Origin: Glaciimonas sp. CA11.2
GTDB taxonomy: Bacteria > Pseudomonadota > Gammaproteobacteria > Burkholderiales > Burkholderiaceae_D
Direction: 5' to 3'
NCBI RefSeq assembly: GCF_034314045.1
Contig: NZ_JAVIWL010000001.1
Coordinates: 3,410,001-3,474,000 of the forward strand
DNA: 64,000 bases
In this document: in pieces, positions 1-11,397 of the stretch
Layout of the letters: every line of letters begins with the position of its first letter
Numbering within the stretch: position 1 is the first letter of the stretch
The notes under the pieces: model-generated
Seen by the model: the letters and a program-made list of their open reading frames with translations, nothing else
What the model was told of the DNA's origin: nothing
Database searches by the model: none
Translations under genes and position numbers: made by a program

Positions 1-1
1 G

Positions 2-229
2 GAAGAAATTTCGCCGGCCACGCACGTAACTAAAGATTTTAAAATTAATTCAGATGATCTCTCTTATTTTATAAGCGTTTTGGAGAAACATTTTGACATG
101 TTAGCGCCAACGGAAGAGTGGGAAAAAATATCAACTTTTAACGAGACAGCAGATTTGATTATGCTTTATCGCGGTGTGAAAATTCCAAGAAAAAAACCTT
201 GGGATTTTTTGAGACGGATATTTAGATGA
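2..229 (+). CDS. DUF1493-like small protein, copy 1 (5' end outside window)
   Basis: The reading frame is open from the window edge and gives 75 residues ending in KKPWDFLRRIFR. It aligns without gaps to the two following genes (shared stretches include EEISPATHVTKDFKI, EKHFDMLAP and ADLIMLYRGVKIP), so it is the first visible member of a tandem array. The small acidic protein resembles the DUF1493 family, which is thought to have an acyl-carrier-protein-like helical fold. No phosphopantetheine attachment motif (DSL) is visible. Ten bases separate its stop from the next start. The family call is from memory of the pattern; the function is unknown. Confidence 0.6.
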   Translation, partial: EEISPATHVTKDFKINSDDLSYFISVLEKHFDMLAPTEEWEKISTFNETADLIMLYRGVKIPRKKPWDFLRRIFR

Positions 230-239
230 GTTTTATTTA

Positions 240-560
240 ATGAAAAATAATCAGACCCGTGAAGAAGTCCTCGAAATAATCATGGATATGTTCGTCGTGG
301 AAATCGGGTTTATTGAAAGGGAAGAAATTTCGCCGGCCACGCATGTAACTAAAGATTTTAAAATTTATACAGACGACATCACTATTTTTTTAAACGCCGT
401 AGAGAAGCGTTTTGACATGTTAGCACCAGCGGGAGAGTGGGAGAAAATAGAGACTTTTAACGAGATGGCAGATTTGGTTATGCTTTATCGCGGTGTGAAA
501 ATTCCGTTCAAAAGACCTAAGGGAATTTTGAGTTGGGTGTTGAATTGTATAATTCGATGA
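240..560 (+). CDS. DUF1493-like small protein, copy 2 (intact)
   Basis: A 106-residue acidic protein and the only complete member of the array. It has an N-terminal helix-rich stretch (residues 1-30), then a segment containing THVTKDFKI, a central VEKRFDMLAP motif and a C-terminal YRGVKIP. Its last 15 residues (after KIP) differ from copies 1 and 3, which share a KIPRKKPWDF tail, so the C-terminus has diverged or recombined. It starts 10 bases after copy 1 stops, and the spacer is repeated exactly before copy 3. No Shine-Dalgarno is evident in the short spacer, so translation is probably coupled to the gene upstream. I infer membership of DUF1493; there are no catalytic residues to point to. 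Confidence 0.65.
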   Translation: MKNNQTREEVLEIIMDMFVVEIGFIEREEISPATHVTKDFKIYTDDITIFLNAVEKRFDMLAPAGEWEKIETFNEMADLVMLYRGVKIPFKRPKGILSWVLNCIIR

Positions 561-570
561 GTTTTATTTA

Positions 571-862
571 ATGAAAAATAACCAGACCCGGGAAGAAGTC
601 CTCGAAATAATCATGGATATTTTCGTCGTGGAAATCGGGTTTATTGAGAGGGAAGAAATCTCGCCGACCACGCATGTAACTAATGATTTTAAAATAGATA
701 CAGATGATAATACTATTTTTATAAACGCCGTAGAGAAACATTTTGACATGTTGGCGCCAGAAGGAGAGTGGGAAAAAATAGCGGTTTTTTAACGACAGGG
801 CAGATTTGATTATGCTATCTCGCGGCGTGAAAATTCCGAGAAAAAAACCTTGGGATTTTTGA
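571..862 (+). pseudogene. DUF1493-like copy 3, frameshifted
   Basis: The first 73 codons closely match copies 1 and 2, then the frame stops at TAA after a run of six T residues (785-790). Removing one T restores the family frame through FNDRADLIMLSRGVKIP and a KKPWDF tail to a TGA at 860-862. This is most simply a single-base insertion in a homopolymer. The truncated product would lack the C-terminal third. It could also be a phase-variable slip site or a sequencing error; the run is short, so a fixed mutation is more likely. Confidence 0.6.
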
Positions 863-930
863 AATGGCTCGCCAGAAGAAATTTATAAGTCATTTATCTT
901 TTTGACCTATTGGAAAAAGATAAGCAGCGA

Positions 931-966
931 CGCCGTTCAGCTAATACCAATCCTTCACGAACGGCG
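931..966. repeat. 8-bp perfect inverted repeat with 20-base loop
   Basis: CGCCGTTC at 931-938 pairs with GAACGGCG at 959-966. It sits between the DUF1493 pseudogene and the convergent EamA gene. There is no T-run on either side, so it is not a standard terminator. It may mark the end of transcription of the array or be a remnant of a larger element. Confidence 0.4.
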
Positions 967-1001
967 GTGAAAGATTTATCGCCTCGATTCTTATATTCGA
1001 C

Positions 1002-1433
1002 CTAAAACGCGATAATGACGACCGATCCGGCGACGATCAATGATCCGCCGATAGCTATTGGCCAAGTGAGTTGCTCACCAGCGAACAACAGTCCCAATAC
1101 GATCGCGAAGGCGACGCTGAGTTTGTCGATCGGGGCTACTTTTGTGATCGGTCCGATTTGCAGGGCATGGTAATAGCAGAGCCAGGACAGGCCGGTGGCG
1201 ATGGCTGACAGTGCGAGAAATAACCAGTTGCTGGAGGCGACCAAGGCTGGTTTTTCCCATTCGTTGCGTAGTGTCACAATACCAGCAATGACAAACAAAA
1301 TAATTACGGTGCGGATGAATGTGGCGAAATTCGAGTTCATACCGGTGACGCCAAACTTACCGAAGATGGCGGTCAGGCCTGCAAAAAAAGCCGATCCAAG
1401 TGCATATAACTGCCAACTATTGCGCAAGTCCAT
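1002..1433 (-). CDS. EamA/DMT-superfamily membrane protein (half-size, COG2510-like)
   Basis: A 143-residue, very hydrophobic protein with about five membrane segments (roughly residues 8-30, 35-56, 68-90, 103-118 and 123-142). It corresponds to a single EamA repeat; full drug/metabolite transporters carry two. The residues WLCYYHALQIGP and the C-terminal glycine-rich helix are typical of the family. The ATG at 1433 has a good AGGAG 7 bases upstream. Half-size members probably dimerise to form a pore. The substrate cannot be told from sequence. It is a monocistronic gene facing away from the efflux operon end. Confidence 0.8.
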   Translation of the reverse strand: MDLRNSWQLYALGSAFFAGLTAIFGKFGVTGMNSNFATFIRTVIILFVIAGIVTLRNEWEKPALVASSNWLFLALSAIATGLSWLCYYHALQIGPITKVAPIDKLSVAFAIVLGLLFAGEQLTWPIAIGGSLIVAGSVVIIAF

Positions 1434-1668
1434 GTGATTCTCCTGAATCGTTTATCAAGCTGATGTTGTAGTATCTTAACTCTCAGTCGCGAGGTCGCTG
1501 ATTTACTAAATTGCTAATTTACATCCCTATGCATTTATTCTCAAGTTCACACCAATTATCCAGAGTCTGATGATCTAAAACAATGATCAAATTAAGTTGG
1601 TCGCAGACCTGAACTATCCGGAAACGTCCGCTCAATCCCGAAAATACTTCGCCAGTTTTGGAGAATAA

Positions 1669-3246
1669 TTAATTTGGGGCGGGTGATGTTGTTGGTGTTT
1701 TTCCGTGATTTAAGGCTGCGTTGTCCGGTAATGCGTTCTGATTCCATCCGCCCCCTAATGCGGCAATCAGTTGTACGCTGGCAGCCATGCGGCGATTAAG
1801 AATGTTAAGAGCCGAATTCTCTGCGCTAAGTGCGGTAGCTTGTACAGTCGCCACGCTGGTGTAATTCACTAATCCCGCTTTGTATTGATTCAGGATCAGC
1901 GTTACCGCTTTGCGTGCGGATACTACCGTTTCGTCCTGCACCTGCGCTTCCTGTTCCAATATTCTTAATGCTGCCAGATTATCTTCAACCTCCTGGAAAC
2001 TGGTCAAGACCGCTTGCTTGTATCCGGCGACGGTGCTGTCATAGTTGGCGATGGCCTGGTCGGTTTGCGCCTTGCGTGCGCCACCGTCGAAAATTGTCTG
2101 GGCCAGCGCGGGTCCGAGCGACCAGACACGGCTTGGCAGACTAAGCCAATTGACAAAGCTATTGCTCTCAAAGCCGCCTGATGCGGATAAGGTGAGGGCA
2201 GGGAAGTACGCTGCTTTGGCAACGCCGATCTGCGCGTTAGCGGCAGCGGCGAGCCTTTCGGCGGCACTGATATCAGGGCGACGCTCTAATAGTGACGACG
2301 GTATGCCGGTAGGAATGGCTGGTACGACCGCAACCAAAGGCGCAGGCGCGATTGAAAATGTCGACGCCGGTTGTCCGACTAACAGGGCGATCGCATGTTC
2401 TGTTTGAGCCCTTTGTACGCCGAGATCGATCATCTGAGCTTGTGCCGATTTTAATTGGGTTTGCGCCTGTATGACATCGGATTGGGCAACTACGCCCGCA
2501 GCATACTGATTTTTGGTTAGCTGAAAAGACTTCTGATAGGCTGTAACGGTATCTTGCAGCAAATTTTTCTGTGCGTCGAGTATCCGCAGTTGCCAATAAT
2601 CCTGCGCCAATGCCGATTGTGCACTCAGTTTTGCGGCCTGCAAGTTGGCAGCGCTGGCTTGCGCATTGGCTTGATTTGATTCGACTGTGCGGCGCACCCG
2701 CCCCCACAAATCAGGTTCCCAGCTTGCGTTGAGTGATAGCGAGTGGCTAGTTGAAGCAGAGCTACTGCCGCTGGTCGAGTTGGTATTACTGGTGCGATTG
2801 CTTGCGCCACCTCCGCCAGATCGGGTCGCTGAAACATTCGCGCCAACGGTTGGAAAGTATGCGGCCTGGGATTGTTGCACCAACGCGCGCGCCTGGCGAT
2901 ATTTGGCTTCGGCTTGCGCCAGATTTTGATTCGATATGTCGATCTGGGTGACGAGTGCGTTCAGTGTGGGATCGTTGTAGCCTTCCCACCAATGGTCGCC
3001 AAGTTCATGATCGCGCGGCTCCGCAACTTTCCAATCCTTGGATTCTTTAAAGGCGGTTGGCGCCTCCATGACCGGACGGACATAATCAGGACCGACCGCG
3101 CAGGCGCTTAACACCGCTACGGAAAAGGCTACTAACAATGTAGCCGGTAACCGGCTTCTTTCGTAGCCGCCTACCCGCGCCTTGACTTCACTGCGCTCGT
3201 TACGGCTCCGCAATAAGTCTAATGTGAATCTATTATTGTATTTCAT
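1669..3246 (-). CDS. opmB: RND efflux outer-membrane lipoprotein (OpmB/NodT/OprM family)
   Basis: About 525 residues forming the outer-membrane channel of a tripartite pump. A lipobox (LSAC, Cys about residue 49) follows a hydrophobic stretch, so the mature protein is a lipoprotein. The next residues, AVGPDYVRP, are the classic start of mature NodT/OprM family proteins. Two OEP repeats follow, with Ala/Gln-rich coiled-coil helices (residues about 85-240 and 310-490). The Ser/Thr/Gly-rich stretch near residue 140 is longer than usual. I chose ATG 3246 over the upstream GTG at 3261; even so the region before the lipobox is unusually long and charged. Last gene of the four-gene efflux operon, 128 bases after the muxC-like gene. 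Confidence 0.88.
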   Translation of the reverse strand: MKYNNRFTLDLLRSRNERSEVKARVGGYERSRLPATLLVAFSVAVLSACAVGPDYVRPVMEAPTAFKESKDWKVAEPRDHELGDHWWEGYNDPTLNALVTQIDISNQNLAQAEAKYRQARALVQQSQAAYFPTVGANVSATRSGGGGASNRTSNTNSTSGSSSASTSHSLSLNASWEPDLWGRVRRTVESNQANAQASAANLQAAKLSAQSALAQDYWQLRILDAQKNLLQDTVTAYQKSFQLTKNQYAAGVVAQSDVIQAQTQLKSAQAQMIDLGVQRAQTEHAIALLVGQPASTFSIAPAPLVAVVPAIPTGIPSSLLERRPDISAAERLAAAANAQIGVAKAAYFPALTLSASGGFESNSFVNWLSLPSRVWSLGPALAQTIFDGGARKAQTDQAIANYDSTVAGYKQAVLTSFQEVEDNLAALRILEQEAQVQDETVVSARKAVTLILNQYKAGLVNYTSVATVQATALSAENSALNILNRRMAASVQLIAALGGGWNQNALPDNAALNHGKTPTTSPAPN

Positions 3247-3374
3247 ATCAATTCCATCCACTTATCGGGCCTAATAGGGCAGCCCTAAAAATATGTCTAA
3301 AAATCTTGCGCCCGCTGCTTCGCGCCGTTCTTTGTTCCGATAATTTCTCACCAAATTTTGGGATTATTTTTAGG

Positions 3375-6300
3375 TCAAACATGGGCGCTTTCGCCATCAG
3401 TTTCATGGTCAGCGCGTTTAAATTTTTCTTTCCACCATAAACTAAAGCGATCCAGATAAAGATAAACCACCGGTGTGGTGTATAAGGTCAGGAGTTGGCT
3501 AACAATCAAACCACCGACGATCGAGATGCCGAGTGGGGTGCGTAATTCAGCGCCATCGCCGCGACCAAGTGCCAACGGTATTGCGCCCAGCATGGCGGCC
3601 ATTGTGGTCATCATAATCGGGCGGAAGCGTAGGAGACAGGCTTCAAAAATCGCGTCGCGTGGCGACATGCCGCGATTGCGTTCCGCGTCGAGGGCAAAGT
3701 CGATCATCATGATGGCATTTTTCTTAACGATACCGATCAGCAGAATCACGCCGATCAAAGCGATCAGACTGAAATCGGTTTTGGTGATGAGCAGAGCCAA
3801 CAGTGCACCGACGCCAGCAGATGGCAAGGTCGATAGAATCGTCAGCGGATGAATATAGCTTTCATACAATATTCCCAGCACGATATATACCGCCAGTAGT
3901 GCCGTCAGGATCAATAGTGGCTGACTGTTCAAAGAAGACTGAAACACGTTGGCCGTTCCAGCGAAAGTGCCGTGCACCGAGGTCGGAACACCTAGTCGGC
4001 TCATGGCATTGTTGATGGCTAACGTTGCCTCGGATAATGATTTCCCCGGTGGTAGATTAAAGGAAATAGTGGAGGCGATAAACTGGCTTTGGTGATTCAC
4101 CGAGAGTGCGGTATTGGTCGCTGCAAACGTCGAGAATGAAGATAGCGGGACTTGTGCTTCGACCGCAGTGGAAAGTGTTTGCGCCAGCGATGAGTTAGAT
4201 GCAAGTTGACCATTCGCGGTCAACGCTGGCGGTGTTCCTAATGCCGAAGTGGTGGGCGAAAGATTGGCGCTTTTTGGCGTGACGCTGACATACGTATGGC
4301 GCAGAATTTCGGGACTCTGCCAATATTCAGGGGATGCTTCCATCACTACATGGTATTGATTCATTCCGCTATAGATGGTTGAAATCTGGCGTTGACCGAA
4401 TAGATCGTTGAGCGAAGAATCGATTAATTGCGGTGTCACGCCGCTTCTGATGGCGGTCTCGCGGTCAATCACCAGCGAGGTTTGCAGACCTTTATCATTT
4501 TGGTCAGTATTGACATCGGCCAGTTCTGGTAATGCATCCAGTGCAGCCCGTATTTTTGGCTCCCAAAGACGCAACTGATTGATGTCATCCGATTGCAAAG
4601 TGTATTGATATTGTGCATCGCTGGAGCGTCCACCGACGCGAATATCCTGTACCGATTGCAAGAAGAGATTTGCGCCCGGAACATGGCTGAGTTTGCCGCG
4701 TAATCTGGCAATGACCAGATCAGCGGATAGTTTACGCACAGACAGCGGCTTGAGCGTGATAAACATCACCCCGCTATTACGTCGGCTGCCACCGGTAAAG
4801 GCAATGACATTTTCGACCGCGGGATCTTTTTGAACGATTGCCACAAAAGTATTCAGCTTGACTTTCATCGCCTGAAAAGAAATCGCCTGATCACCCTGAA
4901 TCCCGCCAATCAGGCGTCCGGTATCCTGTTGCGGGAAAAAGCCTTTCGGAATAATCTTGTACAGGTGAATATTCAGCGCGATGGTTCCCACTAAAATCAG
5001 TATCATCAGCGGCCCAAAGCGCAGCGCCCAGGTCAGCGAACGTTTATACCCGCTTAGCGCAGCATCAAACATGCGTTCGGTAGCGGTGAAGAAGCGTCCT
5101 TGCTTGCGGTTTGGCTCATGTTTTGATAGGCGCGCGCACATCATCGGCGTAGTCGTCAGGGAGACCACCAGTGACACCAGAATAGCCGCCGACAGCGTGA
5201 CCGCAAATTCACGGAATAAGCGGCCAACAATACCGCCCATCAGCAGAATCGGGATGAAAACAGCGATCAGCGAGATACTCATCGACAGGACGGTGAAGCC
5301 AACTTCACGCGCGCCTTTGATAGCGGCGTCGTACGGCGTCATACCTTCTTCAACATGACGCGAGACGTTTTCCAGCACCACGATCGCATCATCGACGACG
5401 AATCCGGTCGCGATTGTCAGCGCCATCAAAGACAGATTGTCCAGGCTATAGCCGAGTAAATACATCACGCCAAATGTGCCAATCAACGAGATTGGCACCG
5501 CGACGGTGGGAATCAGCGCGGCACGTGCATTGCGCAGAAACATAAACACCACCATGATGACCAGCGCGATTGATATCAATAACGTATGTTCGGTATCAAC
5601 CAGCGATGCTCGGATAGTCGGCGTGCGATCCATCGCGATATTAAGATTGATAGCGGATGGAATGGAAGCCTGCAACTGCGGTAAAATCGCGCGAACATTG
5701 TCGACCGTTTGAATAATATTCGCACCCGGCTGTCTGCTCAAGGTGACCAGAATGGCGGGTTTGCCATTAGCGGAACCGGCATTGCGCAGGTCGGCAACAG
5801 AATCCAAAACGGTAGCAACATCCTGCACGCGGATCGGAGCGCCGTTGCGATACGATACGATTAACGGCATGTATTCAGCGGCGGTCTTGGCTTGGTCGTT
5901 AGCGTAAATCTGCCAATTTCTGTCACCGTCTTCCAGTATTCCTTTGGGACGATTGGCATTGGTTGCGGCAACGGCGGTGCGAACGTCAGCACTACCGATA
6001 CCATATTTGTTAAGGGCAGTTGGATTTAACTCGATCCGAACTGCCGGTTGCGAACTGCCGCCCACGCTGACACTACCGATACCAGCAACCTGAGACAATT
6101 TTTGCGCCAGTATCGTATCGGCAGCATCGTAAATCTGGCCTGGCGTCAAGCTGTCCGAAGTCAAGGATAAAATCATTACCGGCGCATCGGCGGGATTGAC
6201 TTTGCGATAGGTGGGACTACTCGGCATGCCGGTTGGCAACAGGTTACGTGCGGCATTCAAGGCCGCTTGAACATCACGCGCCGCGCCATCAATATCCCGA

Positions 6301-6593
6301 CTCAAATCGAACTGCAAGGTAATACGCGTGGAATTGAGCGAGCTTGAAGAAGTCATTTCGGTGACTCCGGCGATCGTACCTAGCGCCCGTTCGAGCGGGG
6401 TCGCAACCGTCGCCGCCATAGTCTCTGGACTCGCTCCGGGCATGGATGCCGAGATCGAAATGGTGGGGAAGTCGACTTGCGGTAATGGCGATACCGGCAG
6501 CATCCGAAACGCCACCAGACCGGCCAACGCTATCCCGATCGTCAGAAGCGTTGTGGCGATCGGTCGCTGAATAAAAGGAAGCGAAATATTCAT
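3375..6593 (-). CDS. muxC: RND multidrug efflux permease, MdtC/MuxC type
   Basis: A proton-driven inner-membrane pump subunit of 1072 residues. The N-terminus ([19 protein letters not shown]) is the standard first membrane helix of HAE1 RND pumps. The transmembrane motif [17 protein letters not shown] carries the paired aspartates of the proton relay. A second membrane bundle has [19 protein letters not shown]. Its partner is the adjacent muxB-like protein; MdtB and MdtC are known to act as a heteromultimer. It is longer than typical family members because of a Ser/Thr/Ala-rich insertion at about residues 770-810 in the second periplasmic (docking/porter) region. It lies 83 bases downstream of the muxB-like gene on the same strand. 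Confidence 0.92.
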   Translation of the reverse strand: MNISLPFIQRPIATTLLTIGIALAGLVAFRMLPVSPLPQVDFPTISISASMPGASPETMAATVATPLERALGTIAGVTEMTSSSSLNSTRITLQFDLSRDIDGAARDVQAALNAARNLLPTGMPSSPTYRKVNPADAPVMILSLTSDSLTPGQIYDAADTILAQKLSQVAGIGSVSVGGSSQPAVRIELNPTALNKYGIGSADVRTAVAATNANRPKGILEDGDRNWQIYANDQAKTAAEYMPLIVSYRNGAPIRVQDVATVLDSVADLRNAGSANGKPAILVTLSRQPGANIIQTVDNVRAILPQLQASIPSAINLNIAMDRTPTIRASLVDTEHTLLISIALVIMVVFMFLRNARAALIPTVAVPISLIGTFGVMYLLGYSLDNLSLMALTIATGFVVDDAIVVLENVSRHVEEGMTPYDAAIKGAREVGFTVLSMSISLIAVFIPILLMGGIVGRLFREFAVTLSAAILVSLVVSLTTTPMMCARLSKHEPNRKQGRFFTATERMFDAALSGYKRSLTWALRFGPLMILILVGTIALNIHLYKIIPKGFFPQQDTGRLIGGIQGDQAISFQAMKVKLNTFVAIVQKDPAVENVIAFTGGSRRNSGVMFITLKPLSVRKLSADLVIARLRGKLSHVPGANLFLQSVQDIRVGGRSSDAQYQYTLQSDDINQLRLWEPKIRAALDALPELADVNTDQNDKGLQTSLVIDRETAIRSGVTPQLIDSSLNDLFGQRQISTIYSGMNQYHVVMEASPEYWQSPEILRHTYVSVTPKSANLSPTTSALGTPPALTANGQLASNSSLAQTLSTAVEAQVPLSSFSTFAATNTALSVNHQSQFIASTISFNLPPGKSLSEATLAINNAMSRLGVPTSVHGTFAGTANVFQSSLNSQPLLILTALLAVYIVLGILYESYIHPLTILSTLPSAGVGALLALLITKTDFSLIALIGVILLIGIVKKNAIMMIDFALDAERNRGMSPRDAIFEACLLRFRPIMMTTMAAMLGAIPLALGRGDGAELRTPLGISIVGGLIVSQLLTLYTTPVVYLYLDRFSLWWKEKFKRADHETDGESAHV

Positions 6594-6676
6594 AGGGGCA
6601 CTTTATTGATACACTTTTTGAGCCGCTTTTTTTTCGACTCTTTGGACCATTTTTTGATTAGCATAACGACGTGCAA

Positions 6677-9600
6677 TTAGGGCCGCACTGGTTCGGTAGG
6701 CGCGCGCGCATCTTGATCATCGTCATCTTGATTGTCATTGTCGGCTTTGCCAAAACGCGCCTTAAAGCGTCGTGACAGACGGTCAAATGCAAGATAAATA
6801 ACTGGCGTGGTGAACAAGGTTAATACCTGTGAAACCAGCAAGCCGCCGACCATGGTGATACCCAGCGGCTGACGTAGTTCCGAGCCGACGCCGGTGCCAA
6901 GCATCAACGGCAATGCACCCAGTAGCGCCGCCATGGTGGTCATCAAAATCGGCCGAAAACGCAGCAAGCAGGCCTGATAAATCGCATCATGCGGCGACAA
7001 TCCCTCATTGCGTTCTGCATCCAGGGCGAAGTCGATCATCATAATCGCGTTCTTTTTAACGATACCGATCAACAGGATAATGCCGATGATGCCGATAATG
7101 CCCAAATCATTGCCAGAAATCATCAATGACAATAACGCTCCGACGCCCGCGGATGGTAGCGTGGATAGAATCGTGATGGGATGGATATAACTCTCGTACA
7201 GGACGCCAAGCACGATATACATGGTGACGATGGCGGCCAGAATCAGCCAGAGCGTGTTACTTAGCGAAGCCTGAAATGCCAGCGCCGCGCCCTGGAACCG
7301 CGTCTGGATGCTGACTGGCAAATCGATTTCTTTCTCAGCGACACGTATCGCATCAACTGCTGCGCCCAACGATGCGCCAGGAGCCAGATTAAAGGAGATC
7401 GTGGTTGCCGGGAACTGCCCGATATGGTTCACCACTAGCGGCGCGTTACGCTCGCTGACGGTAGCAATGCTGGATAGCGGGACCTGCTTGCCGTTGGCGG
7501 CGACCAGGAAAATACTGTCGAGCGCGGCTGGGCCTTTTTGAAATTCCGGCTGTACTTCCATCACCACCCGATATTGATTGGACTGGGTGTAGATAGTAGA
7601 AATGAGGCGTTGGCCGAACGAGTTATAAAGAGCATTGTCAATCGCCGCTGTTGTCAGGCCAAGACGCGATGCTGCGTTACGGTCGATCTCAATATAGGCC
7701 TGTAATCCCATATCTTGCTGATTGCTGGCGACATCAGCTAGTTCCGGTAGTTGCTGTAATTTATCAATTAATTTCGGTACCCATTTTGTCAGTTCAAGTC
7801 CGTTTGCATCTTCCACGCTAAATTGATATTGGGTACGACTGACGCTGTCTTCGATGGTCAGATCTTGTACGGGTTGCATGTACAAGGTAATGCCCGGTAC
7901 ATCGCGGGCTAACTTTGGCTGCAAACGACGGATGACATCGGTGGCGCTGACGTCGCGAGTATCGTGGGCTTTAAGATTGATCAGAATGCGGCCGCTATTG
8001 AGCGTGGTATTAGTGCCGTCAACGCCGATGAACGAGGATAAGCTTTCGACCGCGGAATCTTCCAGTACGACTTTTGCCAGTGCTTGCTGGCGTTCCGCCA
8101 TCGCGCCAAACGAAGTGGATTGCGCAGCTTCGGAAATGCCCTGAATCACACCGGTATCCTGTATTGGAAAGAAACCTTTTGGGATGAAAATATAGAGGAT
8201 GACTGTTAACGCGAGTGTTCCGAGGGCGACTAACAACGTAGCGTTTTGATGTTTCAGAACCCAGACCAGGGCTTTGCCATAGCGCGCAATGATATTGTCA
8301 AAAAAATTGCCGCTTTTGCGATAGAACCAGCTTTGTTCTGCTTCCGGCGTATGGCGCAGCAACTTGGCGCACATCATCGGAGTAAGGGTCAGCGAAATAA
8401 ACGCTGAAATCAGAATCGCGACCGCCAGCGTAATCGCAAATTCCCGAAACAATCGGCCGACTACATCACCCATGAATAGCAGCGGAATCAACACAGCGAT
8501 CAGAGAGAAGGTCAGCGAAATGATGGTGAAGCCAATTTGCTCTGCGCCTTTTAGCGCGGCTTGTAACGGCTTCATGCCTTGCTCGATATAGCGCGAAATA
8601 TTTTCGATCATCACAATCGCGTCATCGACCACAAAACCGGTCGCAATGGTGAGCGCCATCAGCGTCAGGTTATTGATCGAAAATCCAGCCATGTACATAA
8701 TCCCAAATGTGCCGACCAATGACAACGGTACGGCGACGCTAGGAATAATAGTGGCCGGTATGTTGCGCAGAAAGACGAAAATCACCATCACAACCAATAT
8801 CACCGCCAGGATCAATTCGAATTCGACGTCTTTGACAGATGCGCGGATGGTGGTGGTGCGGTCAGTTAGAATCTTGACATCGATAGCGCCGGGTAACGTG
8901 TCTTGCAGAGTCGGCAAGATTTTCTTGATGCTGTCAACCACGCCGATAACATTGGCACCCGGTTGGCGCTGGATGTTCAAAATAACGGCCGGCGCGTTGT
9001 TGGCCCATGCTGCAAGGCGGATGTTTTCTGCATCATCGACCACGTCGCCAATATCGGAGATGCGAATGGCGGCGCCGTTTTTATAAGCGATGATCAGATT
9101 GCGGTATTCATTGGCGGAGGATAACTGGTCGTTGGCATCGATGGTCGACGCCCTCGTCGGACCGTCGAAGCTGCCTTTTGCCTGATTCACATTGGCGTTG
9201 CCGATGGCGGTTCTGATGTCATCGAGGTTCAACCCGAGCGCTGCTACTGCGCGTGGATTAAGTTGCAATCGCACCGCAGGGCGCTGACCCCCGGAGAGAC
9301 TGACGAGGCCTACGCCTGGAACTTGCGATATTTTTTGTGCCAGACGGGTGTCGATCAGATCTTGAACTTTAGGTAACGGCAGAGTTTTTGACGTGATGGC
9401 AAGTGACAGAATCGGTGTGTCGGCTGGATTGACCTTGTTATAAATTGGCGGGGTCGGCAAATCTGACGGCAGCAGATTACCGGCGGCATTGATCGCTGCC
9501 TGGACTTCTTGCTCGGCAATATCCAGACTCAGCGCGAGAGTGAACTGGAGCGTGATAACCGATGCGCCGCCAGAACTGGTGGATGACATTTGGTTGAGTC

Positions 9601-9826
9601 CGGGCATCTGCCCGAACTGGCGCTCTAACGGTGCTGTGACCGAAGAGGTCATGACGTCCGGACTGGCTCCCGGATAGAGCGTGACGACTTGAATCGTCGG
9701 ATAGTCGACTTCCGGCAAGGCCGATAGCGGTAACTGCTTATAGGCGACGATCCCAGCCAAAAAGATGGCGACCATCATTAAGGTGGTGGCGATTGGCCGG
9801 AGAATAAACTGCCGTGATGGATTCAT
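6677..9826 (-). CDS. muxB: RND multidrug efflux permease, MdtB/MuxB type
   Basis: 1049 residues, a full-length HAE1-family RND pump subunit. The N-terminal [19 protein letters not shown] helix, the proton-relay motif [17 protein letters not shown] and the late [19 protein letters not shown] motif are all present, with two large periplasmic loops after helices 1 and 7. The last 25 residues are Asp/Asn-rich and cytoplasmic. It lies immediately downstream of the adaptor gene and upstream of its paralogue, the gene order adaptor-MdtB-MdtC-OMF of mdtABC and muxABC-opmB operons. Known substrates of such pumps include novobiocin, bile salts and some beta-lactams; the specificity here is not visible. 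Confidence 0.92.
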   Translation of the reverse strand: MNPSRQFILRPIATTLMMVAIFLAGIVAYKQLPLSALPEVDYPTIQVVTLYPGASPDVMTSSVTAPLERQFGQMPGLNQMSSTSSGGASVITLQFTLALSLDIAEQEVQAAINAAGNLLPSDLPTPPIYNKVNPADTPILSLAITSKTLPLPKVQDLIDTRLAQKISQVPGVGLVSLSGGQRPAVRLQLNPRAVAALGLNLDDIRTAIGNANVNQAKGSFDGPTRASTIDANDQLSSANEYRNLIIAYKNGAAIRISDIGDVVDDAENIRLAAWANNAPAVILNIQRQPGANVIGVVDSIKKILPTLQDTLPGAIDVKILTDRTTTIRASVKDVEFELILAVILVVMVIFVFLRNIPATIIPSVAVPLSLVGTFGIMYMAGFSINNLTLMALTIATGFVVDDAIVMIENISRYIEQGMKPLQAALKGAEQIGFTIISLTFSLIAVLIPLLFMGDVVGRLFREFAITLAVAILISAFISLTLTPMMCAKLLRHTPEAEQSWFYRKSGNFFDNIIARYGKALVWVLKHQNATLLVALGTLALTVILYIFIPKGFFPIQDTGVIQGISEAAQSTSFGAMAERQQALAKVVLEDSAVESLSSFIGVDGTNTTLNSGRILINLKAHDTRDVSATDVIRRLQPKLARDVPGITLYMQPVQDLTIEDSVSRTQYQFSVEDANGLELTKWVPKLIDKLQQLPELADVASNQQDMGLQAYIEIDRNAASRLGLTTAAIDNALYNSFGQRLISTIYTQSNQYRVVMEVQPEFQKGPAALDSIFLVAANGKQVPLSSIATVSERNAPLVVNHIGQFPATTISFNLAPGASLGAAVDAIRVAEKEIDLPVSIQTRFQGAALAFQASLSNTLWLILAAIVTMYIVLGVLYESYIHPITILSTLPSAGVGALLSLMISGNDLGIIGIIGIILLIGIVKKNAIMMIDFALDAERNEGLSPHDAIYQACLLRFRPILMTTMAALLGALPLMLGTGVGSELRQPLGITMVGGLLVSQVLTLFTTPVIYLAFDRLSRRFKARFGKADNDNQDDDDQDARAPTEPVRP

Positions 9827-9903
9827 GCGCTATGGTCGTCGTTATACGTTAATTAGTCGTCGGTTGCGTAAGCTATATTAGTTGCGTTGTTGCGTCGGTC
9901 AGG

Positions 9904-11376
9904 TTATGGCTGTTTCGCTGGCTGCGGGGAAGCAGACTTGGAGTCAGCTTTTGAATCAACCTTTGCATCCGTCGAGCCTGTCGTCTGCGCCGGTTTGCCA
10001 CCGCTGGAAGCATCGGCACTGGCACTGGCACTAGCTGACGCTGCTGCTGAAGCATCTTGACCAGCTTGACGGCGGTGGCCATGTTTCTGACTATTGGTCG
10101 GGCTTGCTGCATCGCCAATTGCGCCACCTGCACCGCGCTTGACCGGTTCTACTTTTGCACCTTCACGCAGCTTATCGACGCCGTCTACCACCACGATTTC
10201 GCCCGCTGTTATTCCCTTGGCGATAGAAGTATTTTGACCTTCTACTGGGCCAACGGTCACTGGACGGATAGTAACCGTCTTGTCGGCTTTGACGACATAC
10301 ACAAAGTTGCCGCTGCTTCCGCGCTGGATGGCTGCGCTTGGAACGACGGTCGCACCGGATAAAGTATCAAGCAACATCCGCACATTAATGAACTGACTCG
10401 GAAACAACGCGTAGTCGGTGTTAGGGAAAACCGCTCTTAATTTGACAGTGCCGGTTGTGGCATCGACCTGATTGTCGATGGTGACAAATTGACCGGTGGC
10501 CAATTTATTGGCCTGCGAGCGATCCCACGCTTCCGCGGGCAATGTTTTGCCAGCCTGAATTTGCTTCATGACACTAGGAATATTGTCTTCCGGAATGCTA
10601 AAAATGGCGGTAATCGGTTGCAATTGCGTAATGATTACCACACCATTGGTATCCGAAGCGTGCACGACATTACCCAAATCAACCTGCCGCAAACCAAGTC
10701 GACCGCTAATCGGCGCAGTCACGCGCGAATAGAGAAGTTGTAGCCGTGCATTGTCTAACGTGCCCTGATCTGCTTGAACTGTACCGGCGTATTGTTTGAC
10801 GAGTGCGGCCTGGGTATCGACTAACTGGCTAGCGATGGAATCTTGCGCCAATAAAGTCTGATAGCGCTTCAGATCAATTTGTGCAGCCTTTAGTAATGCG
10901 TTGTCATGACCAAGTTGGCCTTCCGCTTGGGTAACCAGAACCTGATAAGGACGTGGATCGAGTTCTGCTAATAAAGCACCAGCTTTGACAGTTTGGCCTT
11001 CTTTAAAATGTAACTTCATTAATTGCCCGTCGACGCGGCTTTTGACCGTTGCGGTGGCTTCGGGTGTGACGCTACCAAGGCCAGATAGATAAATATGCAC
11101 ATCGGCGATAGTAGCGCTGGCCACACCAACCGGCATAACGCTGTTTGGGCCGCCTGCCATGCCACGGCGACCTTTACCACCGCTCTGCATTGTTGCGCTT
11201 TGACCGTCCGCTTGCTGTGTATTGCGGCCCCAGAAGAAGTATGCCGCACCCCCTAATACAATGATCAACAATAGCCACCACCAACGACGGAATGACCCGA
11301 CAGGTTTATTTTCCGTAGAATTTGGTTGCTCTGATGTCATAGAATTTTGCTTATTCGGTGGTGGGGTTGTGTTCAT
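9904..11376 (-). CDS. muxA: RND efflux periplasmic adaptor (MdtA/MuxA type)
   Basis: About 490 residues. A short cytoplasmic N-terminus is followed by one membrane anchor (WWWLLLIIVLGGAAYFFWG), then the lipoyl/biotinyl half-motifs, an alpha-helical hairpin (about residues 130-200) and beta-barrel domains (for example the TGTVKLRAVFPN stretch), as in membrane fusion proteins. The C-terminal 80 residues are low complexity, rich in Ala, Ser, Asp and Lys, and are an unusual extension for this family. First gene of the minus-strand operon. Start choice: ATG 11376 rather than the TTG at 11397; ATG 11340 is also possible, as neither has a strong ribosome site. Confidence 0.9.
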   Translation of the reverse strand: MNTTPPPNKQNSMTSEQPNSTENKPVGSFRRWWWLLLIIVLGGAAYFFWGRNTQQADGQSATMQSGGKGRRGMAGGPNSVMPVGVASATIADVHIYLSGLGSVTPEATATVKSRVDGQLMKLHFKEGQTVKAGALLAELDPRPYQVLVTQAEGQLGHDNALLKAAQIDLKRYQTLLAQDSIASQLVDTQAALVKQYAGTVQADQGTLDNARLQLLYSRVTAPISGRLGLRQVDLGNVVHASDTNGVVIITQLQPITAIFSIPEDNIPSVMKQIQAGKTLPAEAWDRSQANKLATGQFVTIDNQVDATTGTVKLRAVFPNTDYALFPSQFINVRMLLDTLSGATVVPSAAIQRGSSGNFVYVVKADKTVTIRPVTVGPVEGQNTSIAKGITAGEIVVVDGVDKLREGAKVEPVKRGAGGAIGDAASPTNSQKHGHRRQAGQDASAAASASASASADASSGGKPAQTTGSTDAKVDSKADSKSASPQPAKQP

Positions 11377-11397
11377 CGCGGGCCGGAAGTCAGTCAA

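Noticed and set aside
1..900. CRISPR or phage repeat array
   Set aside because: The 331-base periodicity is explained by tandem duplication of a coding gene; there are no short repeats with unique spacers.
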